The notes below the pieces were generated by a model. It did no database searches. It was not told the origin of the DNA and saw only the letters and a list, made by a program, of their open reading frames with translations. DNA of 64,000 nucleotides from Prorocentrum cordatum. Taxonomy: Eukaryota > Sar > Dinophyceae > Prorocentrales > Prorocentraceae. The DNA is taken from contig CAUYUJ010000669.1 in the NCBI GenBank assembly GCA_963575745.1, forward strand, positions 980,501-1,044,500, given 5' to 3'. Position 1 is the stretch's first letter; the number at the start of each line of letters is the position of its first letter. Below are positions 16,666-27,935 of the stretch, piece by piece. Both the position numbers and the translations under genes were made by a program.

Positions 16666-18299
16666 GCCCCTCCAAAGTTGCTTGGCTCACTCCCCATTGC
16701 TTCCAACTGGCTCGCTCCCAGACAGGCGTAGGATGAAGATCAATCGCTCCAGAGAGCTCCGGCACGCTTGCAGAGCTCTCTGGAGCGCTTTGAAACGGCC
16801 GCTGCGCCAGATGCAGTTGGGCCACCCGCGGGGGCGCGAAGATGATCGCGCTTCTTGCGCCTCGGTCTGGGCGACAGCGGCTGCGCTTCTCCCAGGGGAG
16901 GCGCGAGGGCGCGAAGATAAGGGCGCATCGCCATGCGAGGTGTGCGAAATTGGGTGAACCAGGATACATCCCCCTGGCCCTTCAACTCTCGGAGATTCCT
17001 GATTAGTCTTCATCTGAATGTGTTCTCGCCTTGCATTCGTCCCGGGAGGAAGATGAGTTCGGCGGTCTGGGTGTTCTTCGAATGGCGTTCGGAAGCGCCT
17101 TCTCAGCCGTAGGAGCTCCTTCCCGCAGTTCGGTCGTTCCCTGCATCTCTCCGCCTCCACCCCTGCTTTCCTTCCGCTCCTCCCTGGCTTTCGGCATGGA
17201 TTTCTCCCCTCCCGAGTCTGTCCCCACTCATCCTGCATTCGCCTTGTGCTCGGGCAGTTCTGCACCTGGGCTCTCTGCGCGGGAGCCTCCTCATGAGGCT
17301 CCCTTGGAGATCTCGCGGAGCCGGCGGGCGAGTAGGGCGGGGAGCCCTCGGCCTCCGGGAGTGCCGGCGGCGTTGGGGCCGAAGAACTGCCCCAGTTGTC
17401 CCTTACCTGGTGCCACTCGGGGGCGGCCACGAGGTGGGTGATGACCACAAGAGCCGTCAAACATGAACTGACGGTTTCTGTTTTCGGTGTTGGTGTGTTC
17501 GGCGCTGCCCCATTGCTGGAATGAGCCTTTGCCCAGGCGCAGGTGCCGCAGGGGTGTCCGAAACACAGCACCCCCCTCACAGCATTGAAGAACGCACTTT
17601 TTGACCAGTGTTCGAACTATCCAGCGCCACGATTTTTAACGACGACGACGGCGGCGGCGGCGGCGGCCACGACCTCGACGACGCTGACGCTCTGGAGCCC
17701 TTCTTGGGGCTCTTTTGGGAGCCTCTTGGGCTCACTGTTGGGGCCGGGGCCACGGCCTGGGCCAGGGCCAGGACTGGTGGGGCCCGGGCCGGGGCCAGCG
17801 CCAGCGCCAGGGCTGAGGGCGAAGCGGGGGGGGGGGTCCTGCGCTCCCTCGATGACACTGAGACCACTCCCCTGCCCCCCTTCTCCACAGGGGGGACCAC
17901 CAGGGGCGGGGGGGGGATCACGATCAAAGGGCAGGGCTTCCCTTCCAATCAGTTGCGATTGTTTGATATCCGTTTCACTGGATCGTTCGCTTAAGGAGGA
18001 GGGCCCAGGGAAAGGGGGGGATCAGGACGACGACGACGACGACTCAGAGGGAAGAACAGTGTCTCACACACGCCGACGGGTCGGCGGATTTCCGACGAGG
18101 TTTGTAGGGGGGTGAATACGGCCGCGGCCATGACATCGCCCCAGGGTTCATGGTTCCCCTGTTTTTCCAACACGTCCCTTGGCCCCCCTGGGCCGCGCAC
18201 GCGCCTCGGGCCACGATTTGTGAGCTCCCCTCTTCGACGCCCCCCCTGTTGGACGCCCCATTCGGTGCCAGAAACTTCCGCGCAAGTCGCCACGACACG
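16666..18299. other. No gene recognised; GC minisatellites
   Basis: A minus-strand frame is open for 297 codons (16,687-17,580) but has no domain I recognise, and other frames overlap it. At 17,640-17,690 there is a GAC/GGC triplet run; at 17,695-17,735 a short CTTGGGGCTC run; at 17,740-17,815 'ggggccggggcc' and 'ccagcgccag' minisatellites. 17,990-18,060 holds GGGA and GAC runs. Confidence 0.5.
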
Positions 18300-18461
18300 A
18301 TCCCGTCGTAGATGCCCGATGGCATCGCCGATGTATCGGCGATGCCGCAATCCGGAACCTGGTCTTCCCATCCGGCCGTCGCCGATGCATCACCGATGCA
18401 CTGGCGATGCGGTGCAATCCCCCGACCGAATCTAACTCCTCTGGCCCCATCTGGGAGGCCT
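18300..18461. mobile_element. GATGCATC inverted-repeat element, copy 1 (partial)
   Basis: Carries 'gatggcatcgccgatgtatc', 'cgccgatgcatcaccgatgc' and 'ggcgatgcggtgcaatc', and ends with 'ccccatctgggaggcctctt', which is the terminal sequence of the complete copy at 39,780-39,998. The left terminal repeat is not recognisable. Confidence 0.6.
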
Positions 18462-19029
18462 CTTGCACAGGTGCCCTGCGCGTGCAGTCAAGGCGCCGAA
18501 AGAATGACCAATCCGAGCTCAGGCGGGGCTCGGATCTTCGGGCCGCTCGTCGGGGAACCCCTCCGTGGCCGAGGCTCGCCGTGACCAGACAAGGCCCCTT
18601 CGTTCCCTATGCAGTGTCCCTTAAGATGGTACGAGGACCGTGCCGATACCGCTGCTCCCCTGGCCCCTCCCCGCGTGCGTTCTGACCACGATTTCGGGGC
18701 GAGGTGAGCCGTGGCGACGAGGGTCTCTCCTGGGAGGCCCGGGAAGGCGAAAACGGAGCAAAAAGGTGGCCAGAGCGACGCCGCTCCCCCAGAGCGCTCC
18801 GCCCGGAGGCCATCCAGACGAGGCGCTCGCAGTCCACGGGCGGTTTCTTCGGCCGTTGGAGCGGCTGAGCTACGCGGCGGGAGGGGGCCCGGCGCCACCG
18901 CGGCTCGCCTCGATCGCGCGGCGGTCGGCCGCGCGCTGTGGTGGCTGGCCGGCGCCCCCCTCGAAAAGCAGCGCGGCTCCCCTCGCCCTCGCCCTCGCCC
19001 TCCTCTCGCTCTGCCTCCTCGGGGCTCAC
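18462..19029. other. No gene recognised
   Basis: High-GC sequence open in several frames. No motif identified. Confidence 0.4.
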
Positions 19030-19245
19030 TGCGACTCCTCCGGTTCGATTCGATTCGATCTCGATCGCATCCGATTCCGAGTCGATTCGAATTCGGGTTC
19101 CAATTCAATTTTCGGCTTCTCCATCAATGAAGTCCTTGATAGCGTGCCGGTTTTCGCCGATCCGATTTTTCCCAATTTGGTTGCCGATTTCCGCCGATCC
19201 AATTCACATCGAACGCCGATCCGACTTGTCGATTCGATTCTTGGC
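19030..19245. repeat. GATCCGAT-rich dispersed repeat, copy 2
   Basis: Repeated 'gattcgattcgat', 'gccgatccgattt', 'gccgatccaattc' and 'gccgatccgacttg' words. It is more diverged from the copies at 16,455 and 63,036 than those are from each other. Confidence 0.65.
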
Positions 19246-19422
19246 TCCCCTGTCTTCCCTCCCTCAAGGGCTCATGTTCCTCGCCCAGCTTCCACAGACA
19301 GTGCTTACATTTAGGGGTTCTTACTTCGGTTGCCCAGGAATCGGATGGGTCCGCTCATGTTGCCGCCTCGTTGCCGCCCACTGTGCTTGGGGGGTCCGTC
19401 GAGGTTTCATATAGAACCCGGA

Positions 19423-19580
19423 GGGTAGGCCTACCTTAGGCCTACCCCTAGGCCTACCCCCTAGGCCTACCCTAGGCCTACCTCTAGGCCTACCCCCTAG
19501 GCCTATCCTGGGTCCACCCCTACGCCTACTCCCTAGGCCTACCTTAGGCCTACCCTGTAGGTCTTCCCCTAGGCTTCCCC
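19423..19580. repeat. CCTAGGCCTACC minisatellite
   Basis: About twelve units of 'ccta(c)ccc(c)taggcctacc' with a length of 12-14 bp, each containing the palindrome CCTAGG. Units degenerate towards the 3' end ('gggtccacccctacgcctac'). Confidence 0.9.
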
Positions 19581-20049
19581 CTCTGGGCCTCTGTCAAATT
19601 TGTGACGATCTTAGCAGTGCTCAGTACAGTGGCAACACAATGAGCTCTTTCGCCACTACGTGGCTGAGGGCTCCGAGTGCAGCCGGCACTCCAACCGCGC
19701 GACATAAGGAAATGCCAATGCGCTAACGAGGAGGGGCATGCCGGGGACAGATACCCACGACGGCTCCGAGGATCACTGCCAGAACATCGCTTGTGGCGGG
19801 TGCCAGGGCTGTCGGGCCTCCTCGACACCTGGAGGGGGGCCCACTCTGGATGGAAGGCCATCCGAGTGGGAATGTCCGCTGCCATCAGCTACGTCGCCTG
19901 CGTGGACGCGCCCGGCGGCGGCAGCGGCAACCTGCGGCGCCTCCGCACCTCGGGGGCCCAGCAGCAGGCCCGCGTACCTTTCCAACGCTAGGTGCGGGAG
20001 TTAGCGAGATCTGGTCAGCGGCTCGCCAAGCGGCCTACGTCTCGTCTCG

Positions 20050-22850
20050 CTCGACCGGCATGGCTCGCGGGTGCGCGGGCGAATCGCCGCCGTCTGTCTT
20101 CGTCCAAGGCGTTCACATCAACGGCAACCCAGTGCCGATTATGAGCGACCTCGCGCGCGGCATGGCCGAACGCGGGGGCCAGTTCGGATGGGGGGGCGCG
20201 CCCAGGCGGCATCGGCCCTGATCAAATTCAGCCGAGTGCCGAAGGAACGCGCCGACCACCCCCTCGCCAGGTCCGACATCGACCGCAACGGGGCGCGGCA
20301 GGCCTGTCAATGCACGATCGGCGACGAGCGCCCGCGCAACCTCTTGCCGCGCGCGGCGGGCGCGTCGAACATCCAGCCCGCCATGGCCCTGCAGCGCTGT
20401 GACGTGGCCTGCCCTGCCGACGCGCCGCAGCTGGCGCGCGCGACGGGCCAGTTATGCCGATTCGGACATGAGATCGAACGCTCGCTGGGCCATCTCGCTT
20501 CGGCCGCGCGCTCGCCCCAGCGCCGAGCGTTTCTCGCGCGGGCGCGCCCGCGCGCGATCAGGATCAGACTGCTTGCGTCGCCGGGGCCGGATCGAGCTGG
20601 AATGGCGCGGGCCTTCCAGTCCCGCGAGCAGCGCTGAGTCCACCTCCAGCACCACCGGCCCCCAAGGCCGACGCATCAGCAGAGCCGCAGGCGGCATATG
20701 CAGCAGCGGGATTCGATTCATTCAGCGACTTCGACACCATCAGCTCACTCGCCGAAGAAATCGCTACCGAGGGCCCCGAACGGCGCGAACTTCTCGCGGG
20801 GCAGCGCGGCGCGCGTCTCTCGTGGCTCACGAGCGCGCCACGTCTCGATGGCGCCGCAACGCAAACAGCGAGCCCGCGCGTCGAGCGAGGGGTCGCATCG
20901 AGCGCTAGGGCAAAGGGCATGGAAAAGACTGCCGCGCCGTCCTGGCCAACTTGTCCAACAACGACCTCCGCGAAACCCCCCTGAGCTTCTGGGCGGGCAG
21001 GGGCGAGGGAAAGGGCGGGCGCATGACCGGTGGATTGGGATTTGGCCGGCAGGGCAACCCGCCGGGCCCTGGCGGGGCGCGTCTCAAGCGCCGCGAGTGC
21101 GACGCAGCGGAGGACCTCGCGCGCGATTGCCCCCGTCGGCGCCGGCACGCGCGCGCCCCCCTCTTTCGCGCCCCAGCCTCAGCAGCGCCACCGCCGCCTG
21201 CGCCAGCATCCCGCCACCCGCGCATCTGAGCCGCATCTGGGGTCCCGCGGAGCACCTGGACCAGCCTCCACGCGCGGCACTGGGTGCTAATTCGGTTTGG
21301 ATGGCCAGGGGGGACCGCGGGGGGCCCGAACCCGCGGTTCTGGGATCCGACGCAGGTGGCCCCGCGAGGAGCGCCGATCTTCGGAACGGCGGCCAACCGA
21401 CTCCAGCTTCGGCAACTATTCGGCCAGCGCAAGCACCATCATCGACAGCAGCAGCCCCTGGCGTTGCGTCCGACGGCTCCTGGCAGGCAGTCGGCCAGAG
21501 CCATCGGTCGAGCTCGGCGGGTAAGTCATCATTTTCGTCGGATTCGCCTAACCTTCATGAGGCCGAAGTTCGGCGATTGCGCCAGGATATGGACGACCTC
21601 GTGGGCCGCGTGCACCAGGGCTCTGCTCGACCAAGAGATTGGACAACGATGTGCCAGTGCGCGCGACAGGATCGGGGAATTCGGCACTTCCTGCGCCCGC
21701 AGCTCCAGCAGCATCAGCATCGACGCCGGCACTGACGCCACAGCGCTGGGCCAGAGCGGCCGGCGCTTTCCCGATGGGGCCGCGGGGGGGCGCGACTGGC
21801 CAGGCGTCATCAGTTCCCGCGTCGCGGTGCCCGCTGCCCCTCTTCGCCGACGCGCAGTTGTCGAGCTGTGCCCACATGCTATCAATCTCAGCCCTCGGTG
21901 CCAGCGCGCCATGAGGGTCGAGCTCCGCGCGGCCGCCGCAGTCCGCGCTGGCAGCCGCCTCACCGCCGATACCGGAGTTGCGCAATGAACTTGCGCTCTT
22001 CAACCAGCACGTTCCCCCTGGCGCGGGCCAGCCGTCTGGGAATATGGCCACGCAGTTCGCTGGCCGCGACAGTTGGATGCCACGCGGCGCGAGATCCGAA
22101 CGCAGAGCAGGTTCCATTCTCGACCGCGCCCAACGACGACGCCTCGACGATCTCCACATCACTCAGCTTGCACATGAGCTCCTACGACAACAGTACAAGC
22201 AGCGACGACGAGCCGCGCGGATTTGGACGGACACCCCCATCCATCCTTCTTGCGCCGGCTGCCGCACCAGCTGCGCCCCGCGCCACGGTCTTCAACGGTG
22301 GCGATCTGGAAGGTCCTATCTGGCTCGAGGCCGCCGCGCGTGGCGATCGAGTCGCGCGCCTACAGTGCCGCCGCATCTTGCGCGAGGCATGCCGCCGGCA
22401 GCTTTTGCAGAACACGACGACCAGATGGTGCACTGCCTGGCGTGCCGAGGCCTGCCTGGCGCCATCGCCTGCCCCCCGCTTCATTGGTGCCGATTGCGCT
22501 GCAGCTGGCCCTGCAACTGCGTTGCCGGTTCGCCCGGCAGACCCTGGCACTCAAGGGCCAGCACCTGCGGCGCCGGCCCAGTCTATGCCAGACGACAGCG
22601 TGCCCGAGAGACGCCGCCACAGCGGGGGACCGCCCAAACCGCGCGGCCCGCGCCGACGCCTGGGACGCCGCGGCAGGATCTCACGCGGCCCACTGGCAGC
22701 GCTTCCAGCATTGCGTCCGCTGTCGGCGTGGCCGCACTGCGCGGCGCCCACTTGGACCTGCAAGCCTCGCCGCATCGACAGACGTTTCCGCCGCCGCCAG
22801 CCTCTGCAAGCACAGTGCCGAGATCATCGACTGACTCACCATGCATGCTG
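20050..22850 (+). pseudogene. Gag-like region of element A
   Basis: Long Ala/Arg/Pro-rich frames in all three phases with no single continuous gene. Two supporting signs are visible. One is a decayed CCHC knuckle near 21,089-21,130. The other is a short helical stretch EVRRLRQDMDDLVGRVHQ at about 21,563-21,617, continued in another frame as EIGQRCASARDRIGEFG. The region precedes protease, dUTPase and integrase remnants, the position expected of Gag. No capsid signature was recognised, so the assignment rests largely on position. Confidence 0.4.
21089..21130 (+). pseudogene. Decayed CCHC zinc knuckle (element A Gag)
   Basis: In phase, the residues read R-x2-C-x4-D-x4-C followed by Pro (…RRECDAAEDLARDCP). 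A retroviral-type knuckle is C-x2-C-x4-H-x4-C. The first Cys codon is CGC (Arg) and the His codon is GAC (Asp), each one base from TGC and CAC. Spacing is exact, which supports a knuckle that has lost two ligands. Confidence 0.5.
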
Positions 22851-23139
22851 TTTAACCAGCCTCCCGCGCGGTCGGCCCGACGCCGTCGTGGATGGCGGCG
22901 CTTGGGCCCTCCCTGGGGGGCCGCGCTTCGCGACGAACCTGGCCGACGCAGCCGCGGCGGCGAGGCTCCAGCCCGCAGAGGAGAGGCTGACGTCTTCATT
23001 TTACGCAGCAGGAGTGGGCAGCGGCTCACAGGTTGCCCATTGGGAGGTGCTCTGTCCCACGGCGGCTGCCGCCCGCGACGGCGCGACCACCCAGCGCGGC
23101 ATGCGCGCCCCTGCAGTGGGGGGAGAGCGATGGCCCCGA

Positions 23140-23320
23140 TCTTTTGGCCCTTTGCGGTTTGCAATCCATTCGGTCCAACGACGGTGCGGCGGAGACAGGC
23201 GGCCGCGAAATCAATTGGAGCCCTGGCGCAATATTCTTCGACTTAGATTTGGCTCCAAGTGGCCAGCTACGCGTGCCAGTCGACATCTTCGGCCAACTCA
23301 AACCGCCGACCCGGGGCCGA
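23140..23320 (+). pseudogene. Possible C-terminal part of aspartic protease (element A)
   Basis: The frame reads GLQSIRSNDGAAETGG, then INWSPGAIFFDLDLAPSGQL and RVPVDIFG. This resembles the C-terminal end of proteases of dinoflagellate Copia polyproteins, where a 'PGT...L..APSGHL.LPV' ending is usual. The active-site DTG upstream was not found. This is recollection of family pattern and remains tentative. Confidence 0.3.
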
Positions 23321-23363
23321 CAACCGCCAGGACGACGGCGCCAACAACGCCAGCGAGTTGAAT

Positions 23364-23800
23364 ATGGTCAAAACACAGCTTCTCAGCCCCAATGCACAAG
23401 CTCCAGCGCGGGGCGCACCTCACGCAGCTGGTTACGACCTATTCGCCTGCGCGGACGTGAGCGTCGCGACCTGTGGTCGCGAGCTGGCGTCTACGGGCGG
23501 GGCCGCGCACCGCCGGGCACTTGCCTGCGGATAGCCCCGCGCTCAGGACTGGCCTGACGGCGCGGGGGTTCAAGGGCGTCGACGTAGCGGGTGGAGTTGG
23601 CCCCGACTACCGCGGCGAGATCAGGGTTATCATGCACAGCGCCAGCCCGAGGGCGCGCGCGTTCGAGCAGGGTCAGATGATCGCCCCATTCATCTCGGAG
23701 AGGATCATCACGGACTCCGAGATCGTGGTCGTCACCAACCGCCCACTATCTTCTTGCGGTTCTGGCGGTCGGGGGGCTTCGGTCACATTGGCGCGACGTG
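23364..23800 (+). pseudogene. dUTPase domain, frame-broken (element A)
   Basis: All five trimeric-dUTPase motifs appear in order within 440 bp but in different frames. Motif 1 is APHAAGYDLFACADV (frame of 23,364). Motif 2 is LRIAPRSGLA (next frame; compare canonical GRxAPRSGLA). Motif 3 is VDVAGGVGPDYRGEIRVI and motif 4 is EQGQMIAPFISERI (third frame; canonical GDRIAQ is altered). Motif 5 is RSGGFGHIGA (back in the first frame; canonical RGxGGFGSTG). dUTPase hydrolyses dUTP to dUMP and pyrophosphate and limits uracil incorporation during DNA synthesis. Here it sits upstream of integrase and in line with retroelement domains, so it belongs to element A and is probably not a host gene. At least three indels make it inactive. 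An alternative, a host dUTPase pseudogene into which flanking sequence inserted, is less likely. Confidence 0.75.
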
Positions 23801-24739
23801 CCTCAGCTACGACCCCGTCCCGTAGGACTCGGGCATTGCAGCGCCAGCAGGGTTTGATGGCAATTCCGTTGCCGAAGACCCATTGCGGCCGCTGCGCTAG
23901 GAGGGGGATGGGTCAGCCCGCAAGGCTGGCACAGCCGACTTGCCCCGGCAAATGTGGGCAGCGGGTCCTTGCCAGACAACGCATTTCCCAGCGCGAACTA
24001 TTGCGGGCTGTGGATCACGTTCGCCGCGAAATTTGATGGGGCGACGCGCGTTCTCGCCTCCCTTCCCAACTGGTGCGCGCAGGTTAAGGACTCCAGCTCC
24101 ACGATCGTGATCTTCGGACTGCGCGGACTTCAGTGGCGACCCGCAGCCATACATTGCTCACTGATCTCAACGTGCTATACTGCAGCGCGCACCGAGCATG
24201 TCGCGAGCTTTGCACTCCAGAGGCAAGGCAAAGTGGCATATCTATCACGATTATCAGCGGGGCACCTCTCCCCAACTACTTGCGCCGCTATGACGCTGCG
24301 TTCTGGGCTTGATGTGTCTCGACACATTGCGTCTTGCGCCCTACATCCGTTGGGCTTCAACAGCCAGCGGCGCACCTCTGAGGGCAAATCCTTGGCGTGG
24401 CGCAGCAGCCGCTCCAGCGCCATACTTGACCGCGACTTCCTATCCTACGGCGACCTGGAAGCACGACGCCGGGCAGCGCGCCGACTGCCGGCGCACCGCG
24501 CAGTGTATCTAGGAACGCAGTCAGAAGCGTGAACACCATTGATTATTCGAATCAGACGAAATAGCGCGAACACCAGCATCAATCAGCACACTCATGGCGA
24601 CATATCCGACCAACCACGACAGGTGTCCGCCAACTGCGTTGTCTCACGTACCCCACAGCGGAGCGCACGCGCCAGAAAGCGACGACGCAGGAGGGTCGCG
24701 CGCTCAAGGCGCGCGGGCAGGTCGCAGAGGACAACTGCG
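23801..24739 (+). other. Element A, segment between dUTPase and integrase
   Basis: No domain recognised. A frame-shifted protein-like stretch, LTDLNVLYCSAHRACRELC, followed by ISITIISGAPLPNYLRRY, is seen at about 24,160-24,290. A His/Cys (HHCC) integrase N-terminus was not found. Confidence 0.35.
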
Positions 24740-25460
24740 ACGACTGCGGCACGACATCCTATGCTACAAGGACCGCGTGTTACTGCACTTGATCTGCTGC
24801 GCCTCGCGGTGGCACGCCCGCCAGGGGATCGCGGGCAGATGCGACTCGACGTTGCTGGCAGCTGTAGGCAGGTCCTGGATCCAGCCATTAGATCAATGGA
24901 GACCTTCGTCGTGGACGGCGAAAACGGGATGACCTCCAAGTTTTTCGTGGAGGAGATGAGGGGGAGAGGGGCCCAGGTGGACCGTGCTCCGCGCCAGCGC
25001 GCTCGTTTCATAGGGCGACGCGTTGCAATGCTACGACGCGCGCCGCGCGCCGCCGAGGAGTAGCCAGGATCGCGCTAGCATTGCCGCCAACTTCGGTTCA
25101 TCTTCGCTGGCAGCAGCCTCACCCTCCAGGGGGGGCGTTACTTTGCGCGACGTCTTCGGCCGGCAGTGCCCCACGCTGCCGCCGCTCGAGGCGGGCGGAC
25201 GAGGAGTGCGAGGGCGATGTGTCTCTGGAGCCGGGCCCTCTGCCGGTTGCGAGGCGCTGCCCAGTCGACTGCAGTGGCGAATCCGCGATATCGCCATGAG
25301 CGCATGATCGAGGCCACTTCGGTCGCCCGCGCGAATCTCGCCCTCCGGACACGCGCCGCAGAGACCAGAGAGGGGCGCTTTCACGTGGGTGATCAGGTGG
25401 AGGTCCACCAGCAGCCCAGCACAAAGGAGACGCCATGCTGGGCTGGCACTGCCCTCTCTG
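24740..25460 (+). pseudogene. Integrase core and C-terminal domain, frame-broken (element A)
   Basis: The frame from about 24,750 reads DILCYKDRVLLHLICCASRW, matching the first strand region of Copia-type integrases in which the first catalytic Asp lies upstream. The next frame gives FVVDGENGMTSKFFVEEMRG (about 24,905), holding the second Asp, then APRQRARFIGRRVAMLR (about 24,988-25,035). The corresponding position in relatives is normally the catalytic Glu (ARxIERR-like); here the codon is GGG (Gly, about 25,012). The C-terminal domain is seen as REGRFHVGDQVEVHQQPSTK (about 25,370-25,435) followed by CWAGTAL. Two frames plus the Glu change indicate a dead copy. DDE identity is inferred from family pattern. 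Confidence 0.65.
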
Positions 25461-26269
25461 CGGACCCGGCCAGAGGCGAGGTCGCGGCCATGAGTGCCGC
25501 AGCGCCGAGATGGTCTGCAGACTGGCAGGACGGACGGTTTTTCATCGATGCCGTTTCCACTGCATGGGCACCGGCATGGACGTCCGCCAACTGCACTTGG
25601 ACGGCGTCGAGTTCGGCGCCCGCAGTCTCGTCGGTGAACAGTGGGCGGGCGCCCGCGCCATCCAGTTTGTCTTGGGTTGGTGGCAGCCGACGCTGGGCAT
25701 GGCCCGGACGGGGCGTTCGATGACTGCGTTATCGGCGCCCCTCAGGGCGCCGGCAGCGTCGCCGCGGGCGGTTCGCCATCAACCTTGTCGGCAATGCCCG
25801 AAGAGGCCGGCAGGAATTCCCCCGCCATGTCCAACAGGTACGGCTGGCAGCTTGGGAGGAGGTCGAGAGCGCAGAGGATCTGGCCTTGGGGCCGCAGGAG
25901 TTGGAGTTGGAGAGCACCGACAGCGAGCGCATGGTCTACGCTGCTGTCGAGCACGCGGCCGTCAGCATAGGCTGCCAGCCACGCGAGTGGCCCTGGCACC
26001 TGGAGACGCAGCGCCAGCGTCTGCGCATCCACGCGCATCGTCGCTGCTACCTGCGCGGCGTTTCTGGAGACGGCTACGCCAAGCCAGAGGGGGGGGCGAA
26101 GGAGAGGGGCGAGTTGCACTTGGACCGTGGAGCGCGAAAGGCGTTCTTGAGCAGCCAGGAGGGCAACAATGTCGCTGGCGCGCGCCCTACCACAGCCGCG
26201 CTTCAAGCACATGCCGCCGCCGGGATCGCGGCAATCAAGCGCGACGCCGATCTCTCGTCCACGGGAGGT
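25461..26269 (+). pseudogene. Element A, linker between integrase and reverse transcriptase
   Basis: Protein-like fragments without a named domain, for example ARAIQFVLGWWQPTLGM (about 25,650) and LHLDRGARKAFLSSQEGNNV (about 26,110-26,170). Dinoflagellate Copia polyproteins have a long, poorly characterised linker at this place. Confidence 0.45.
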
Positions 26270-27244
26270 GTTAAGGTTGTCCAAGCAGGTGGCGAACTCC
26301 ATCTTCGAGGAGCTCATCATCTGGGTCAATCTTGTCCCTCCCGAGCGACGCCCTTTCAAAGGTGCTCGTAGCGTCGCGAACTCCAGGCGCGCTTTCAAGT
26401 GGAAGCGCCGCAAGGGGCCCGGCGGCAGAACGGTCAGGGGCACCGGGCGCCGCGCGGCGCTGACAGGCATCCGCGATATGGGCGCCGGAGTCCTGGAGAC
26501 GTTCGCCGTCCCGGCGAAGCGGGCGCCCTGGCGCACATCGCTAAGAGCGGTCGCGCGTCGCCGCGGGCGTAGAGAAAGCTCCCCTGCAAGGCGCGACCTA
26601 TGCCGGGATGCAGGGGCAGGGCGAAGCGCCGCGAGAGGCGAGCTTCATCCTGCCGCCCGGCAGTGCCGCCATCCCCCGGCAGTCTCCAGGCTAGAGTTCT
26701 TCCGCGAGCGGACCGTGCGCCCGAAGTTTTTTCCGCGGTGCTCGCCGGGGCCACGCGCGCGCCCTAGCGCGGCATGAAGCCGACGCGATGGGGCCCCGAG
26801 CTTGAGGTCGTACGCGAGCCGTCTGGCACCCGCGGCGCCAGCGTCTCAGAGTTGGCGCGCGCGCTGGCCAAGCGCGTCGACGATTTCAAGATCGCAGGGC
26901 GCAAGGGGCGCGTTGACCGACCCATCGGCCGCGTCGAGGGCGTCTTCGGCAGGATGAGGGGGGATTGCGACGACGACTTCGCAAAGTGCGGAGCCCGCCG
27001 GCACCGCGGCGCCAAGGGCGCGGCGGCGCTCGACCTGGACAGTCGCATCGACGCGCTGACCCCCGTCAGGCGCGTCGACTTGGTCAAGCCGGAGGCCGAC
27101 GAGCCGTCTGAAGGTCCCCTCCCGGACTTCGGCGCCCCCTTTCTCGGAGCGGCTGCCTGCGCGCTGCTCGTTCGACGCCGCGTCGCCGCCTGCGTCGTCG
27201 CGCTGCAACGGGCCGAGAGCAAGCCGTTCGTCAGACGCGCGATG
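26270..27244 (+). pseudogene. Copia-type reverse transcriptase (RVT_2), frame-broken (element A)
   Basis: Successive pieces follow the RVT_2 plan. FEELIIWVNLVPPERRPFKG, then RRAFKWKRRKG, then RRAALTGIRDMGAGVLETFA (26,300-26,510) form the first part. EKAPLQGATYAGMQG and EASFILPPGSAAI (26,572-26,690, another frame, ending in a stop) correspond to the 'AFLQG...LPPGSA' block. LAGATRAP is the remnant of 'KPGxGxxDAPR'. KRVDDFKIAG (VDD at 26,876-26,884, third frame) is the catalytic box. VFGRMRGDCDDDFAKCGARR and PFLGAAACALLVRRRV follow with VALQRAESKP. At least two indels separate these blocks. The VDD box itself is intact. Confidence 0.75.
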
Positions 27245-27935
27245 ACGTGCGACGCAGCTCAACTCCGTTGTTCTGGCGACGCAGAAGATGAAGGCGCGCG
27301 TCACTTTCCCAGCGACGGAGTGCGCGGGCCAGATCTGCGCGCGCAGCGACGGCTCGTTCAAGCGCCGAGAGACAGGGCGCGGCACGCGCGGCGCCGTATA
27401 CATGCGTCAGGGCAAGTGCCGCAGCAATGGTTAACATATCTGCCACTTGTTCGACGCTGCGCGCCGATCGCACAAGCTTGCGCGTCGATCATCATTCGGC
27501 CCAGAGCTGTTCGCAGTTACGTGCAAGCAGACGGCCTACAAGCGAACCTCCTAACGCTCCGCGAGATGGCGAGCGGACCCGCCTCAGCAGATGATATGGG
27601 GGGGGGGGCTGAGGGAGAGGGGTTTCACGCTGTGCTGGCAGAGCTGGCCGTGGACGGGATGTCCGTCGTCTCCGCGCTGGCCATGGGCCACGTGCGGCCG
27701 CGGTCGGATAATAGTGTAGCAGGCCACCTGCGGTGGCTAGCGGACCAGCTGCGCGCCCGGCGGATCTCTGACATGCTGTGGTGCGATACTCGCGACATGA
27801 GGGCGGAGTGGCAGTATCGACCGGATGCTCGTCCTCGATGTCGCGGAGGGGGAGCTCGCCTACGAATGCCCCGCATGGACGTTCAGCGAGGAGCGGCGCA
27901 AGAAGACGGTACCGAGCTCCCGACGCAGCAACCTC
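27245..27935 (+). pseudogene. RNase H of Copia-type element, frame-broken (element A)
   Basis: A shifted frame gives LATQKMKARVTFPATECAGQ, then SDGSFKRRETGRGTRGAVYM with a stop, then CHLFDAARRSHKLARRSSFG (about 27,442-27,501) with PELFAVT. The original frame resumes with LAVDGMSVVSALAMGHV, AGHLRWLADQL and MLWCDTRDMRAE (about 27,780-27,820). A last shift gives IDRMLVLDVAEGELAYECPA (27,815-27,880). The 'SHKLxxRSSFGxEL' and 'DTRDMxAD' words are typical of this RNase H. This ends the polyprotein. Confidence 0.7.

Larger units (their letters stand above)
19700..27935 (+). mobile_element. Degenerate Ty1/Copia-like retrotransposon A with dUTPase
   Basis: Order on the plus strand: Gag-like region with a decayed zinc knuckle (21,089), possible protease end (about 23,170), dUTPase (23,364-23,800), integrase (24,740-25,460), Copia-type reverse transcriptase with VDD (26,270-27,200) and RNase H (27,245-27,935). 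INT before RT is the Copia order. Each domain is split among reading frames by small indels, so no functional polyprotein remains. Terminal repeats could not be found by eye; the outer limits are approximate. Confidence 0.75.

Noticed and set aside
16687-17580. 297-codon minus-strand frame as a gene
   Set aside because: No recognisable domain. Overlapping frames of similar openness exist on both strands, as expected in GC-rich DNA.
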